A DNA stretch of 64,000 bases from Sarcocystis neurona (taxonomy: Eukaryota; Apicomplexa; Conoidasida; Eucoccidiorida; Sarcocystidae). Location of the stretch: NCBI GenBank assembly GCA_000727475.1, contig KL647290.1:5916698-5980697 (forward strand), in the 5' to 3' direction. A program made the translations under genes and the position numbers. Shown piece after piece: positions 50,099 to 60,391 of this stretch (position 1 is its first letter; each line of letters opens with the position of its first letter). The notes beneath the pieces were generated by a model that ran no database searches, had not been told where the DNA came from, and saw only the letters and a list, made by a program, of their open reading frames with translations.

Positions 50099-52125
50099 CC
50101 GCTGCTCTGCTAAGACTGGTGCTGCTTCGACGATTGCTGCTGCTGCTGCTGCTGCCACAAAAACTCGTGTTGCTACTGCTGCTGTTGAGGCGGCTAGCAG
50201 CCCTCCTCCTGCTGACGACGCCGCCGCTGCTGCTGCTTGCTGCTACAGGTTTGGCTTGCCTGTCCGTCCACAGCAAAGGTGCATGCCCCTGCACTTGTTT
50301 CAGAAGATCTGCATACGACGCGAGGGCACCGGGAGTGCCAATATTTCTTCCCGCTGCTTCTCTGGCAAGTCTTCTACCGAAGTTATCCTTCTTGTACGTC
50401 AGTGGATCGAAGAATCGCTGCTGCTGCCACTCGAGCAGCAGGATCTCGGTTATCTGCTGCTCGACGCGCTGCACCAGCAGTTCAATAGCGGTTTCCACTG
50501 CTGCTTCCGTACCCCTCCAACAAGCGGTACCACTGCTGCTGCTGTTTCTCTTCCGACAGCAACTGCTGCAGCTGTCGTCTGACTCTCTCTCCGCCCCACC
50601 GCCTCTTGCTACTTCTTCCCCTGTTGCTGGGTCTGCTGCGCCTCCTGCTGCTCCCTGTCCTGCTGCTGCTGCGGCGGCGCCACGACTCAGCAGCGCAGCG
50701 CGGCTGCTCCTCGTCTTTTGCCCGCTGTTACTGCTGCTGTCCACTTCCCTGCATGCGCTGCTGTCGGTGGTAGGTCCATCACCCCCTCCCAAGCCGCTGC
50801 AGCAGCTTTTATGCGGGCAACGCATGCTGCCCAAACTCTTGCTGCTGCTGCGGCTGCAGCACTTCCTCTGACTCCTCGGAGATCCTTTGCTGCTGTCGCT
50901 GCCGCGGGTGTCTGTGAGACCGCTGCCGCTGTTGGCGCTGCTGCTGCTACTGTTGATGCTGCTGCTGCTGTCTGAGTCACTCCGCTGTGAGGTGGCTGCT
51001 GTCCCGGCGGTGCTGCTGTTGGCTCGGAAGATTTGCTCGAGATCCACAGCAAACTGTGAGAGACTTTCTTTGTAGTCCACGGCACGAAGAAAGTCCACTT
51101 CTCTTCTTCCCGAGAAATGCTGCTGCAGCGTGTACTCCACGGTCCTCTCGACGGCAGCTGCAATTGCTTCTGCTGCCGCTCGAGGCCTTCCTTCAACCAA
51201 CGCTGCTGCTGTTGCAGCATGTGCTGGTACTGCTGCTGCTCGCAATGCCTCCTTCTCCTCTGCTGCTGCTGCTGCTTCTCCTACTTGTTCTTCTGGAGTT
51301 TCGTTTCTACGCCGCCCAGCGACTGCTGCTTCTGCTCCTTTTTCCGCCGCGGCTTCCCCTGCCATCGCCTCTGCTGCACTTGCTGCTGCTGTTCTTGCCG
51401 CGAGTTGTTCGGCTTCTCTCCCTGCGCCGGTGGCTCTCTCTGCTCCTGCTGCTCCTCCTGCCGCAGCGGCTCGGCAAATATCTGCCGCTTCTTCTTTGAG
51501 AACTGCAATATTCTCGCGCAGGGCGCAGCAGAACGCGTCTCTCTGCTGCAGATGGAACTCCACCGGCAGCAGCTGCGATGCGGCCCTCAGCAGCTCTGCG
51601 TATGTATGGTACTGTGGATAAGCTGCTGCAATTTCAAGCAGACTCAACGGCGACGCAAAGACATTCGCTCGCCTAGCGCTGCCGCCCAGGCTCCCTTGCT
51701 TCTCCTTTCTTCCGTCTTGCTGCTGCTGCTGCTTTCCCTTCTGCCCTCCCTCCTTCCCTGTGTCCTCGTCGTCGGGCCGCAGCTGCTGCTGCTGCAGCGG
51801 CAGCTGCTTCTGCTGCAGCGTCTTTCCCACAAACTGCAGCTGCGACAGCGGCGTAGGGAAGACCAGCACGCGGGCAGCCAAAGGAACGGGCAGCGCTGCT
51901 TCTTCCCTGCTGTTCTTCTTCTTCGTTCTTCTGTCGCTGCTGCTGCTGCTCGGCGCGTCGCCCGCTGCAGGGTCACTTGGCGTCAGCTCTAGCGGGTGCC
52001 GCCGCTTGAAGTGCAGCAAACCCCACACGCCAGCGCCTAACAAAAACACGCGTGTGCCCCAACGCCGCAGCAACAGCAGCAGCAGCAATAATAGCAGCAG
52101 CAGCAGCAGGAAACCAGCCTTCTGC
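50070..52125 (-). CDS. Unrecognised protein with one N-terminal membrane segment (long exon, 5' end missing)
   Basis: A minus-strand frame open for about 685 codons follows an acceptor-like CTGTAG at 52131-52126 and ends at a stop at 50070. Near its start it has a leucine-rich hydrophobic stretch then RRWGTRVFLLGAGVWGLLHF, a likely single membrane anchor followed by basic residues. Non-repetitive blocks include RVLVFPTPLSQLQFVGKTL, SPLSLLEIAAAYPQYHTYAE, DFLRAVDYKESLSQFAVDLE and FFDPLTYKKDNFGRRLAREA, separated by alanine, glutamine and serine runs. CAG is on the sense strand. The anchor recalls tail or head anchored organelle proteins such as peroxins, but I see no convincing family motif and name none. 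No ATG lies at the head of the frame, so at least one 5' exon is missing, probably upstream of 52.2 kb. The stretch beyond WTDRQAKP near the end could be intron rather than coding. Confidence 0.55.
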
Positions 52126-52189
52126 CTACAGAACGACTAGGAAAGAATGCCGCGAAAGACTCTGCACGTCTCCGTCACCGCCCGTGTCG

Positions 52190-52520
52190 CCTTTACACCA
52201 GTGCGTATATAAAATATATATACATATCCGCATGCATACACATATATACACATACGTGTATGCGGATATAAAACATATATACATATACACATCCACACAC
52301 ATATATACACATATATGCGTATAAATCGACACATACACACACACACACACACCTATACATACATGCAACGACACTACAAGTGGCCTTCGTACATATATCT
52401 TCATACGTATATACGTGAATCGGCCGACCGATACACATCTATACATACCCATCTGCCTATATATACATTTGTGTCTATGTCTGTCAATAGATAATATATG
52501 GGAAGAAAGAGAAGAAGCGA
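52190..52520. repeat. Microsatellite upstream of the 50-52 kb exon
   Basis: TATACATA/CACACA repeats, probably intron or 5' flank of the minus-strand gene. Beyond it, 52500-52880 is purine-rich on the plus strand with no recognised exon. Confidence 0.65.
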
Positions 52521-52889
52521 CGGAGGACACGTACTTATGTATCCACGTATATATACAGAAACACCCCTACATGCCCTCGATAAACAAGGAGAAAAAAAAG
52601 AGAGGGACAGGCACAGAGGCAGACGGGCGGGCGATGGGCACTTCCAGAGGAAGAGACGGGAACACGCGTGGGTCATAAGGAAGGGAGACACGGAGACAGC
52701 AAGGCAGCGGGCCTGGAGACAGAAGGAGACAGCAGAAGAGACTCTCGCAGAGCGGAGTGACATGCATGCAAGGCGACACAAACGTAGAAAAGGCGAGCGA
52801 GCGAGACGGAGACACACGCAGGCAGAAGAAGTGGCGCGTCTACGGGAGCCACCCCCCGGGGTGTCTGGGAAGCGGCACATCTGCTGCGT

Positions 52890-54480
52890 GTGGGGTTTTG
52901 CATGCTGCTGCTGCTGCCTGAGCTTCTGCAGCTGGACCTTCTCCTCGTTTCTTCTGGCTGGCGTGGTTGGCTTCTTCGCAGCAGCAGCCGAGAAGCTGCT
53001 GTCGCGCTGCTGCTGTTCGTCAGACGTGTTGGCTTCCCCTCACGCTGCTGCTGCTGTGCAGCGCGTTGCTGCTGCCGCAAACGCATGCAGCTGCTGCTCT
53101 AGCCATCTACTGCTGCGGCTTCTCCATCTGCTGCAGCCGCACTTCTCACTGGCGCTGCTGTCGCACCTGCACCTCCTTCTGCACCTGCCATGCTGCTGCT
53201 CACGTGGCGCCCTCTCCTTCTCTCTCTCCTTGCTGGACCTCCTGTTTCCACGTCTGTGTTGCTGCTGCTGCTTCCACGTCTGTGCTGCTGCTGTTGCTTC
53301 CGCATCTACACTGCTGCTGCTGCTTCCAGACCTACGCTGCTGCTGCTTCCACGCCTTTGGTGCTAGTGCTGTTGCTTCCACACCTGTGCTTCTGCTGCTT
53401 CCACATCTATAATGCTGCTGGTTCCACGTCTGCGCTGCTGCTGCTGCTTGCGCAGCTTCCCTCCTACTGCTGCTTCTATATCTGTGCTGGTGCTGCTCCA
53501 ACGTCTGTGCTGGTGCTGCTACTTCCACGCCCTTGCTGCTGCTGCTGCTTTCGTATCTCTGCTGCTGCGGCGCCGGCGCTTCTCCTGCGCCGGTGCTGCC
53601 GCTCTCACCCCGCCTTCGCTGTCGTTGTTGGTACCTGCTCGGGTTTTGCTGCTGCTGCTGCTGTCCCATCTTCGTGACTGCCGCTTCTTCTGCCTCCTCC
53701 TTCTTTCCTTCTTCTTCAAGCAAACAGCTTTCTCCGTTCACGTGAGGCAGTTCTTACCTGCTACAGCAGCAAGAACAGCAGCACTTCCCCCTACGGCCTT
53801 GCCCGCCCGCAGCAGCTGCTGCCAGCGCCGCGCAGCTGCTGCACGTGAACGCCGTGCCGCTGCTGCTGCTGCCGCTGTTGCTGCTGCTTCGTGTGAAACA
53901 GCCGCTCCTGCAGCTCCACCCCTGCCGCTGCTGCGGCCTGCCTCGTGCTGGAACGACTTCATCTCAGCAGCGCTGTTGTTGCTGCTTCTTCTGCTGCTTC
54001 TTCTGTTGCTTCTCCTCCTGCCGCGACTTCTGCTGCTGCGTCTTCTGCTGCTTCTTCTTCTCCCGCTTCTTCTTCTGCTGCTGCTGCTCCTTCTCCTCCC
54101 ACTGCTTCTTCTTCTCCTGCTTATTCTTCTCTCCTGCTTCTTCTTCTGCTGTTGGTTCTGCTGCGTCTGCTGACTTCTTCTGTCGCTGCTGCTGCTTTCG
54201 GATCAGCTGCTTCTCCGGCTGCTGCAGCCCTGCTCTGGCTCCTGCTGCTACTGACGAAGAGAATGTGGAGAAGAAAAAGCGTCCTTGCCCTCCCGTTGCT
54301 GCGAAACGGCAGGCTTCAGCCAACTGCAGCTGCTGCTGCTGCTCGCCTACACTTCTACTGCTGTTGCTGCAGATCGCTAGGTCCTATTACAACTGCTGCT
54401 GCAAAGCGCTATCGCAGCAGCTACAGAGCGCTGTTGCTGCTCCTGTTGCTGCTGTAGACACCTTCCCGTTTGACAGGTGC
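52890..54480. repeat. CTG-rich region, strand of coding uncertain
   Basis: Long CTG runs on the plus strand. From 53240 to 53560 a phrase like GCTGCTGCTTCCACGTCTGT recurs about ten times. Minus-strand frames read Q, K and S rich (for example a K/Q tract at 53964-54150). By the CAG-in-exon pattern the minus strand would be coding, but no conserved block confirms it. Confidence 0.6.
53758..53962 (-). CDS. Possible minus-strand exon, unrecognised
   Basis: The frame ends in ARRWQQLLRAGKAVGG followed by a short alanine-rich segment and a strong donor, CAG|GTAAGAA, with GT at 53757-53756 and phase 1. The sense strand is CAG-rich. It could be a 5' exon of the gene at 50.07-52.13 kb or part of another gene. 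No conserved family was recognised, and no matching acceptor was confirmed on either side. Confidence 0.3.
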
Positions 54481-54586
54481 GACTGCTGCTGCAAGAAGTA
54501 TCGCCGCTCTGGCTGCGAGTCGCCTCGTCTTTGCTTCTAAAAGTCCTCTGTCGCCTGTACTTCACTGCCTCACCTTACTTACCTAC

Positions 54587-55588
54587 TCACAAAGTCTCAC
54601 TGCTAGTGCTGCTGCTCCGGCTGTTTCTGCTGCTGCTGTCTCGGCTACTTCTGCTGCTGCCGCTCCCGCTGTTTCTGCTGTTGCTGGGTCGGCTGCTGGT
54701 GCTGCTGAATCGGCCGTTTCTGTTCGGCTGCTGCGGCAGCTGCTCCTCCGTGTGTGTGTGTGTGGCAGTGTTCACTGCTGCGACGCTGCTGCTGTTGCTG
54801 CTGGCTTGGTTGTCCCTGCTGAGAAGATTAGCGCCGCAGCCGGTGGGTTTTGTTGCTTCCGCTGTGTGTGGGGTATCCGAGCGCTGGGGCGCCTCCTGCA
54901 CTGAGAACTCCCCAAGGTCACTTCTGCTGCTGTTGCGCGTGAGAAGCTGCTGCGACACTATGTAAAACAGCAGACCAGCTGCAGGAGGACTTGCTGCTGC
55001 TGTTATGGGCGTTGCTGCTGCTGTTATTGGGCGCTGCTGGGAAGTGCTGCAGCTGGTGCTGCCGTCTGCATTGCCGCCGTTGCTGCGACTCTTGCGGCGG
55101 CTTCTGCTGCTGCTGTCCCTGCTGCTCCTCCCTGCGTAGCTCTTGCGTATTGGCGGTCCCCAGACGCGCGCCTGCTCTACACGGCTGCAGCTGCACCGGC
55201 TGCGGCTGCTGCTTTCTCTCTTTCCTTTGATCACTCCGCAGTGTCCTTCTCTCCTGCCCGTGTTGCCGCTCTGACGCGCTGCAGTTGCTGCTGCTGCCGC
55301 AGTTTCTCTTGGCCTTTCTTCAACCTGAGAAATCGGGAAGCAAGACTCCGCACATCCTGCTGCTGCTGGCGGTCCAGCTGCGGATGCTGTTTCACATGCT
55401 GTTAGCGTTGTCCTCTGCGCATGTCGCAGTCCCCCTGCTGCTGTCCGCGTTGCTGCTGTCCGCGATGCTGCTGTCCGCGATGCTGCTGTCCGCGATGCTG
55501 CTGTTCGCGTTGATGCTGCTGTTCGCGATGATGCTGCTGTTCGCGATGATGCTGCTGTTCGCGATGCTGCTGCCGCTGCTGCTGACAA
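54587..55588 (-). CDS. Long open frame, serine-rich, possible exon
   Basis: A 333-codon minus-strand frame with mixed, non-repetitive stretches such as GLLFYIVSQQLLTRNSSRSD and GEFSVQEAPQRSDTPHTAEA between serine and alanine runs. CAG lies on the sense strand, as in proven exons of this window. No family recognised. The adjoining minus-strand frame at 55392-55949 contains KRNVSRRTSAVRLAVVL and tandem ANSSI/ADSSI units and may be the preceding exon. The opposite strand is also open, so the strand rests only on composition. Confidence 0.3.
   Translation of the reverse strand: MSAAAAAASRTAASSRTAASSRTAASTRTAASRTAASRTAASRTAATRTAAGGLRHAQRTTLTACETASAAGPPAAAGCAESCFPISQVEERPRETAAAAATAARQSGNTGRREGHCGVIKGKRESSSRSRCSCSRVEQARVWGPPIRKSYAGRSSRDSSSRSRRKSRSNGGNADGSTSCSTSQQRPITAAATPITAAASPPAAGLLFYIVSQQLLTRNSSRSDLGEFSVQEAPQRSDTPHTAEATKPTGCGANLLSRDNQASSNSSSVAAVNTATHTHTEEQLPQQPNRNGRFSSTSSRPSNSRNSGSGSSRSSRDSSSRNSRSSSTSSETL
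55430..55575. repeat. 15-18 bp tandem repeat
   Basis: Units of ATGCTGCTGTCCGCG, later ATGATGCTGCTGTTCGCG, about nine copies. On the minus strand they read ADSSI then ANSSII, consistent with an in-frame repeat of a minus-strand exon. Confidence 0.7.
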
Positions 55589-56311
55589 CGTCGCTGCTGC
55601 CTGTAGTGTGTGACAGCGGCAGCTCCGTCGCTGCGACAGTGTGCGGTGGGGTGGTTGCCTGCAACAGATGTATCGAGAGCAGCAAATGCCTGAGCTGCAA
55701 CTGCTTCTGCCGAATTAAATCGCACAAGCATCCGTGACTGGTGCTGGTGTTGCTGCTGAGCTTGTTGCTGTTGCGGCTATTGCAACCGCGGGACAGGTGG
55801 GGAGGCTGTCGCTGCTGTTGCTGTAGTACGACTGCCAAGCGTACCGCAGAAGTCCGACGGGAAACGTTTCTTTTGAGGAGCAGCAGCGGATTCCTGCTGC
55901 CATCGCTACGGACAGGCACCCATTCTTGTTGCATTACTCGCGCTCTCATTGCTACTGCTGCGCATGCACACTGTCTTCAAGCGGCATGCCGCTGATTCTG
56001 TCCCTTGAGGCCGCTGCTGCTGCTGCTGTCCCTGCGGCCGCACGCGCTGCTGCTGCTGCTCTTGCCTGGTGTGCGGCTGGAGCTGCATCGTCCGCTCGGC
56101 GGCTGCTGCTGCTGCTGTTGTTGCTGTTCTCTCCCGTGGGCTGCTACGCAGCTGCAACAGCGTCTCCTGTACAGGGCTGCAGCCGCGTGGTGGGCTCCCT
56201 CTTGCGGCTGTTGGGCTGCCGCTGCCGCGCGGCTGTCACTCCTGCTGCTGCTGGTGCGCGCTGACGCGCTGTCCTGCCCGCTGCCGAGGTTGCTGCTGCC
56301 GCTAAGGAAAC

Positions 56312-57038
56312 TTGGTGACTGCAAGACGAGCGCCGCAGGGACCTCAACGCATGCGCAGCAACAGTGGATGGTCCAGCAGCTGCTTTCCCAGCTGTTCTTC
56401 CTTTGCTGCGGCCGTAGCAGTAACGACCGTAGGCGTGCAGCAGCAGCGTTGCCACTCTCACTACTACACTCCTACGATACCATTTGGCAAGGCTGTCCGT
56501 AATTCTTCGCTGTCTCTACGCATTTTTCTCGCCCCGCGACGGCGAAACAGCGCCGGGCTGTGTGTGGACGCTAGCCGCACGAGAAGTGGCCCAAGCAGCA
56601 GCAGACGCGCGAGCGCGTCAGCGCGCGGGACGACAACAGCAAAAGCAGCACAGCAGTCACGCCAGAGTATCAGCCAGCCTCTGCCGGCGGAGGAGGAGGT
56701 GGAGCAGCAGCAGCAGCACCAGCAGCAAAAGCTGCGGCACTCTCAAGGGCGGCAAAGGCAGCGGCGGTCGCAAGGGCAGGAAAACCCGCGACAGCAGCAA
56801 GAGCAGGGACGACAGCACGAGCACACACGACAGCAAGAGCAGGGACGACAGCAAGAGCAGGGACGACAGCACGAGCACACACGACAGCAAGAGCAGGGAC
56901 GACAGCAAGAGCAGGGACGACAGCAAGAGCGGCAGCAGCAGGTCGAACAGCAGCAGCAGGTCGAATAGCAGCAGCAGCAGCAACTCAGCGGCCAATGTGC
57001 GCAGACGCTGCAGCAGCTGGGAGTCCACGTCAGGCTAG
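56312..57038 (+). CDS. Possible plus-strand exon(s), unrecognised, with 18-bp tandem repeat
   Basis: Plus-strand frames are open through this segment. One runs MVTARRAPQGPQRM and ends in QQEQGR/QHEHTR units, and another in SKSRDD/STSTHD units. A third overlapping frame has QQQWMVQQLLSQLFFLCCG, a non-repetitive stretch that looks protein-like. The CAG runs are on the plus strand and the CTG runs just upstream (55.98-56.3 kb) could be the end of a plus-strand intron. I cannot choose a frame or name a product. Confidence 0.25.
56790..56945. repeat. 18-bp tandem repeat with two interleaved variants
   Basis: GCAAGAGCAGGGACGACA and GCACGAGCACACACGACA alternate over about eight units. The 18-bp period keeps all frames open, coding QQEQGR/QHEHTR or SKSRDD/STSTHD on the plus strand. 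Confidence 0.8.
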
Positions 57039-57079
57039 GGGCTGTGCGCAGCCTTGCGCTTCCATCGGCAGCAAAAAGA

Positions 57080-58130
57080 ACGGCAGCCGCGACGGCAGCA
57101 GACAGCAGCAGCAGTAGAAGTATATCGTCAAGCCGCACAGCAGCAGCTGCGTCGCTTCTGGGCACGCCGGCAGGAGTAGCAATATCAGTTGTGAGTCGCA
57201 AGGGAAGCTGCAGCAGCTGGCATTTCCGCGAAGAGCAGCAACAGTGATGCAGCAGCGCCACCCCGTTTGTGGATAAAGGAGCAGCACAAGAAGCAGCAGC
57301 AGCAGGAATTGAGTTTCTCCTGCTGTCGCCGCAGCAGCAGCACTCCTGTTCGAACATTGTCTGCAGCAGCTGCTACGTGTTCTTGCTGCCACACCAGCAA
57401 CAGCTCTAGTACTTTTTGACGGCGGGGCAACAGCAGCACCTGCTGCTGCAAGAAAGTCTCTAGACTCGTAAGCATGGTCAGAAACGCGTAGTGTCAAGAG
57501 AGCAACTCGTCCCACGCTGTCACATGTGAAGGACGCCAGCAGCCGCGGCGCAGCAGCAGCAGATAGTCGCGTGCAGCAGCAGGAGAGGCACCTCGGGTAG
57601 CGGAGAGCAGCAACTGCAGCTTCTTGCACGCGTCGGAATTGCGCTTAGCTCGGGCCATTACCGCTGCAGGAGGAGCAGCACTGCCATCAATAGCGAAAAC
57701 ACTGCAGCAGCAGCGGCAGAAAACGGTGGCACAGCAGCAGCAGCGACAGAAAACGGCGCCACAGCAGCAGCAGGAAACGACGGCACAGCAGCAGCGGCAG
57801 CAGCAGCAGCAGAAAACGGCGGCACAGCAGCAGGAGGAGGTCGGCGTGGTGCTCACAATGCGAGCATCAGCGAACCGCCGGGAAGTGCAGCACACCCGCA
57901 GCAGCAGCAGCAGCATATGGGGCTGCAAATCAGAGCTGCAGCAGCCGCAGGTGGAACACGGGCTGTCGCTTCAGCAGCAGCAGCAGAAGGAAGGCAGCAG
58001 CAGCAGCAGGACGGAGGCAGGCGCAGGACACGTCCCGCGTTGAACAGCCGCAGCAGCGACAGCAGCAGCGGCAGCAGAAAGGAGCTGCGTTCCGCGACAA
58101 AGCAGCGCCAGCAGCACGCGATCGTAGTGC
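57080..58130. other. CAG-rich segment, open on both strands, unassigned
   Basis: Plus-strand frame 57624-58043 contains SELRLARAITAAGGAALPSI and VVLTMRASANRREVQHTR between Q runs. The minus strand has NSDACKKLQLLLSATRGASP followed downstream by an in-frame TGA. CAG on the plus strand weakly favours plus-strand coding, perhaps upstream of bL19. No family recognised. Confidence 0.35.
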
Positions 58131-58201
58131 GCAGGTGGGCAGAAGACGTGGCAGCGGTAGCTGCCCATCTGGCTGCTGCTGCTGCTGCTCCCGCCTTTTT
58201 C

Positions 58202-58217
58202 GAGTGTACGTACACTC
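58202..58217. promoter_or_regulatory. Perfect palindrome GAGTGTACGTACACTC abutting the bL19 start codon
   Basis: The palindrome ends one base before the ATG at 58219 chosen for bL19. The core TGTACGTACA is shared with the copies at 2018, 29940 and 49716, with flanks changed symmetrically. Compensating changes in both arms suggest that symmetry itself matters. Confidence 0.5.
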
Positions 58218-58218
58218 A

Positions 58219-60339
58219 ATGGAGCAGCAGGTGAAGTTCACTTCACCGTGTGGGGTCCGCCCCATTCTGCGCTGGTGCACCAGGTGCTACGCCACCCAGC
58301 GTATCATTCCTGCGTTTCGTCAGCGTCCTGCTGCTCCTGGTCTTCCTGCTGCAGCTCCTCCTGCTGCAGCTGCTGGCGCTTCACCTTCTGCTGCTGGCGT
58401 TTCTCTGTCTGCTGCTTTCGCTTCGCTTCCTGCTGCTGCTGCAACTCTTCGTGCCGCCGCTTCTGCGTTACCTCTTTCGGGTGCTGGCGCTTACCTTGCT
58501 GCTGCTGGTGCTGCGTTTCCTTTCCCTGCTGCTGCTGCTGCTGCTTCTCGTCGCTCTTCACGTGCTGCTGCTGGTGTCCCTTTGAGCGCGGCTGCTGCTG
58601 CCGCCGCTGCCTATGCAAGAACAACAGCAAACACCTACCAGCTACCTCAACAGCAGCTAGCAGCAGCAGCAGGGAGAGCAGCAGCAGCAACAGCAGCAGA
58701 GAGAGCAGCAGCAGCAACAGCAGCAGAGAGAGCAGCAGCAGCAACAGCAGCGGAAAAAGCAGCAGCAGCACCAGCAGCAGAGAGGCCAGCAGCAGTAGCA
58801 GGAGCAAGCTGTGCCGGAGCAGCAGCAGTACTCCAGGTGGCTGCAGTTGCAGCAGCAGCATCAGCCGCAATACGAGTGGCGCCAACAGCAGCAACTCGCA
58901 ATGCAGGAGGAACAGCAACAGCGAGGACAGCAGCATTTTTAACAACCGGAGCCGCACGCGACCGCAAAAAGCCGGCAGCAGAGATCGCTTCTTCAAAAAA
59001 GGGAAGCACCAAGAGAAGCAGCAGCAGCAGTGATATGACTAAAAGCAACGCGCCGCGCAACAGCAGCCGCAGCAGCAACAGTAGCAGCACCAGGGGCAGC
59101 AGCCACAGCAGTGGCGTCAAGAGCAGCAGCAAGAGCCGCAGCGTCGAGAACAGCAGCAACAGCAGCAGCGTTAAGAACAGCAGTAGCAGCAGCAGCGTCA
59201 AGAACAGCAGCAACCAGAGCAGCAGCAGGGGCGGCGTCAAGAGCAGTAGCGACAGCAGCAGCACCCAGAGCAGCAGCAGCAGCACCGAGGATAGTGGGAG
59301 GAGGAAGGCGGGGAAGAACTGGGGATGCATGCGCTGCTGCAGTGGGAGAGGCGGCGGTGTGGGGGCGGTGTGCAGCAGCTCTTTGCCGATTCGTGGGACT
59401 GCTGCCGGTGCTGAGAATTTTCTGCTGGAACAGCAACTTGGGGCAGACGCGCACAAGTTTCCTGCTGCTCCTGCTGCAGTCCTGCTTGCTGCTGCAGCAA
59501 ACGCAGCTGCCGCTGCTGCTGCTGCTTCCTCCTCTTCGTCGAGTGCTGCAGCAGCAAATTCTTCTTTCTCTCTCCCACATAACAAGTGCCAGACGCTGTG
59601 TTCCCCTAGAGGAGGAGGAGGAGGAGCGGCTGCAGCAGCTGCTGTGCTGCTGCGCGTCGGGGGAAGCAGTGCTGCTGCCGCTGCTGCAGAGGGGGGGATG
59701 AGCAGCAGCAGCAGCAGCGGAGCAGCAGGCTGGCAGCGCAGCAGCAAACGAGAGCTTCGACAGCGGGTGCTGCCCTCTGTTCGACAAAGAAGATCGTTTA
59801 TTCTTCAAAACTCGCATGTGGCGAAGCACTGGCCACCGCTGCTCGTCCAGCAGCAGCAGCAGCAACACCAAGGAGACAAAGACGGTCAGCAACTGCCCCA
59901 GCAGCAACAGCAACAGCAGCAGTCGCAGCAGCAGCAGCCACCGCAGTTCTTGCCGCAGTGGCCGGAGCACGTCGCGGAACTGCAGGAGGAGCAGCAGCAG
60001 CAGCAGCTCGTGCTGCAGCAGCAGCAGGAAGAACAGCAGTTGGACAGACTCCAGAGAGGAGGCGGGTGGGTCGCTCCTGCTGCTGCTGCGGATACTCCTG
60101 CTGCCCGTTTGCAAAGCAGCAGCGCACGCGCATGCAGAGAGCTGCTGCACCACCTGCAGCAGCTTGAAGTCAACAGGATGCAGACCCAGCGGGGCTTTCA
60201 AGTAAGAACGAGATGCGTATACATCGGGGTTGACTTTCTTAAATTTATAAGGAATTTCTTTTGAACTTTCTCTGCAGAGCCGCACAAACATCTGCAGTGA
60301 TCTCCACTGCCCCAGCCATTCTCCCCCCTCTCTCTCTGC

Positions 60340-60391
<52 letters not shown>

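Noticed and set aside
49705..50871. 388-codon plus-strand frame with APQAAAA repeats
   Set aside because: Antisense to the minus-strand exon and the CTGCTGCTGCTCCTCAGG array; no non-repetitive protein-like block on this strand.
55285..55737. Plus-strand multi-pass membrane protein (leucine/methionine rich)
   Set aside because: The hydrophobicity comes from CTG and ATG units of the tandem repeat read on the CTG strand; no real loops or charged boundaries.
57185..57658. In-frame TGA inside an apparently continuous minus-strand protein (possible selenocysteine or recoded stop)
   Set aside because: The frame continues for 103 codons after the TGA at 57496-57494, but there is no recognised family, no SECIS-like structure I could identify, and CAG orientation favours the plus strand. 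Chance open frames are common in CAG/CTG DNA.
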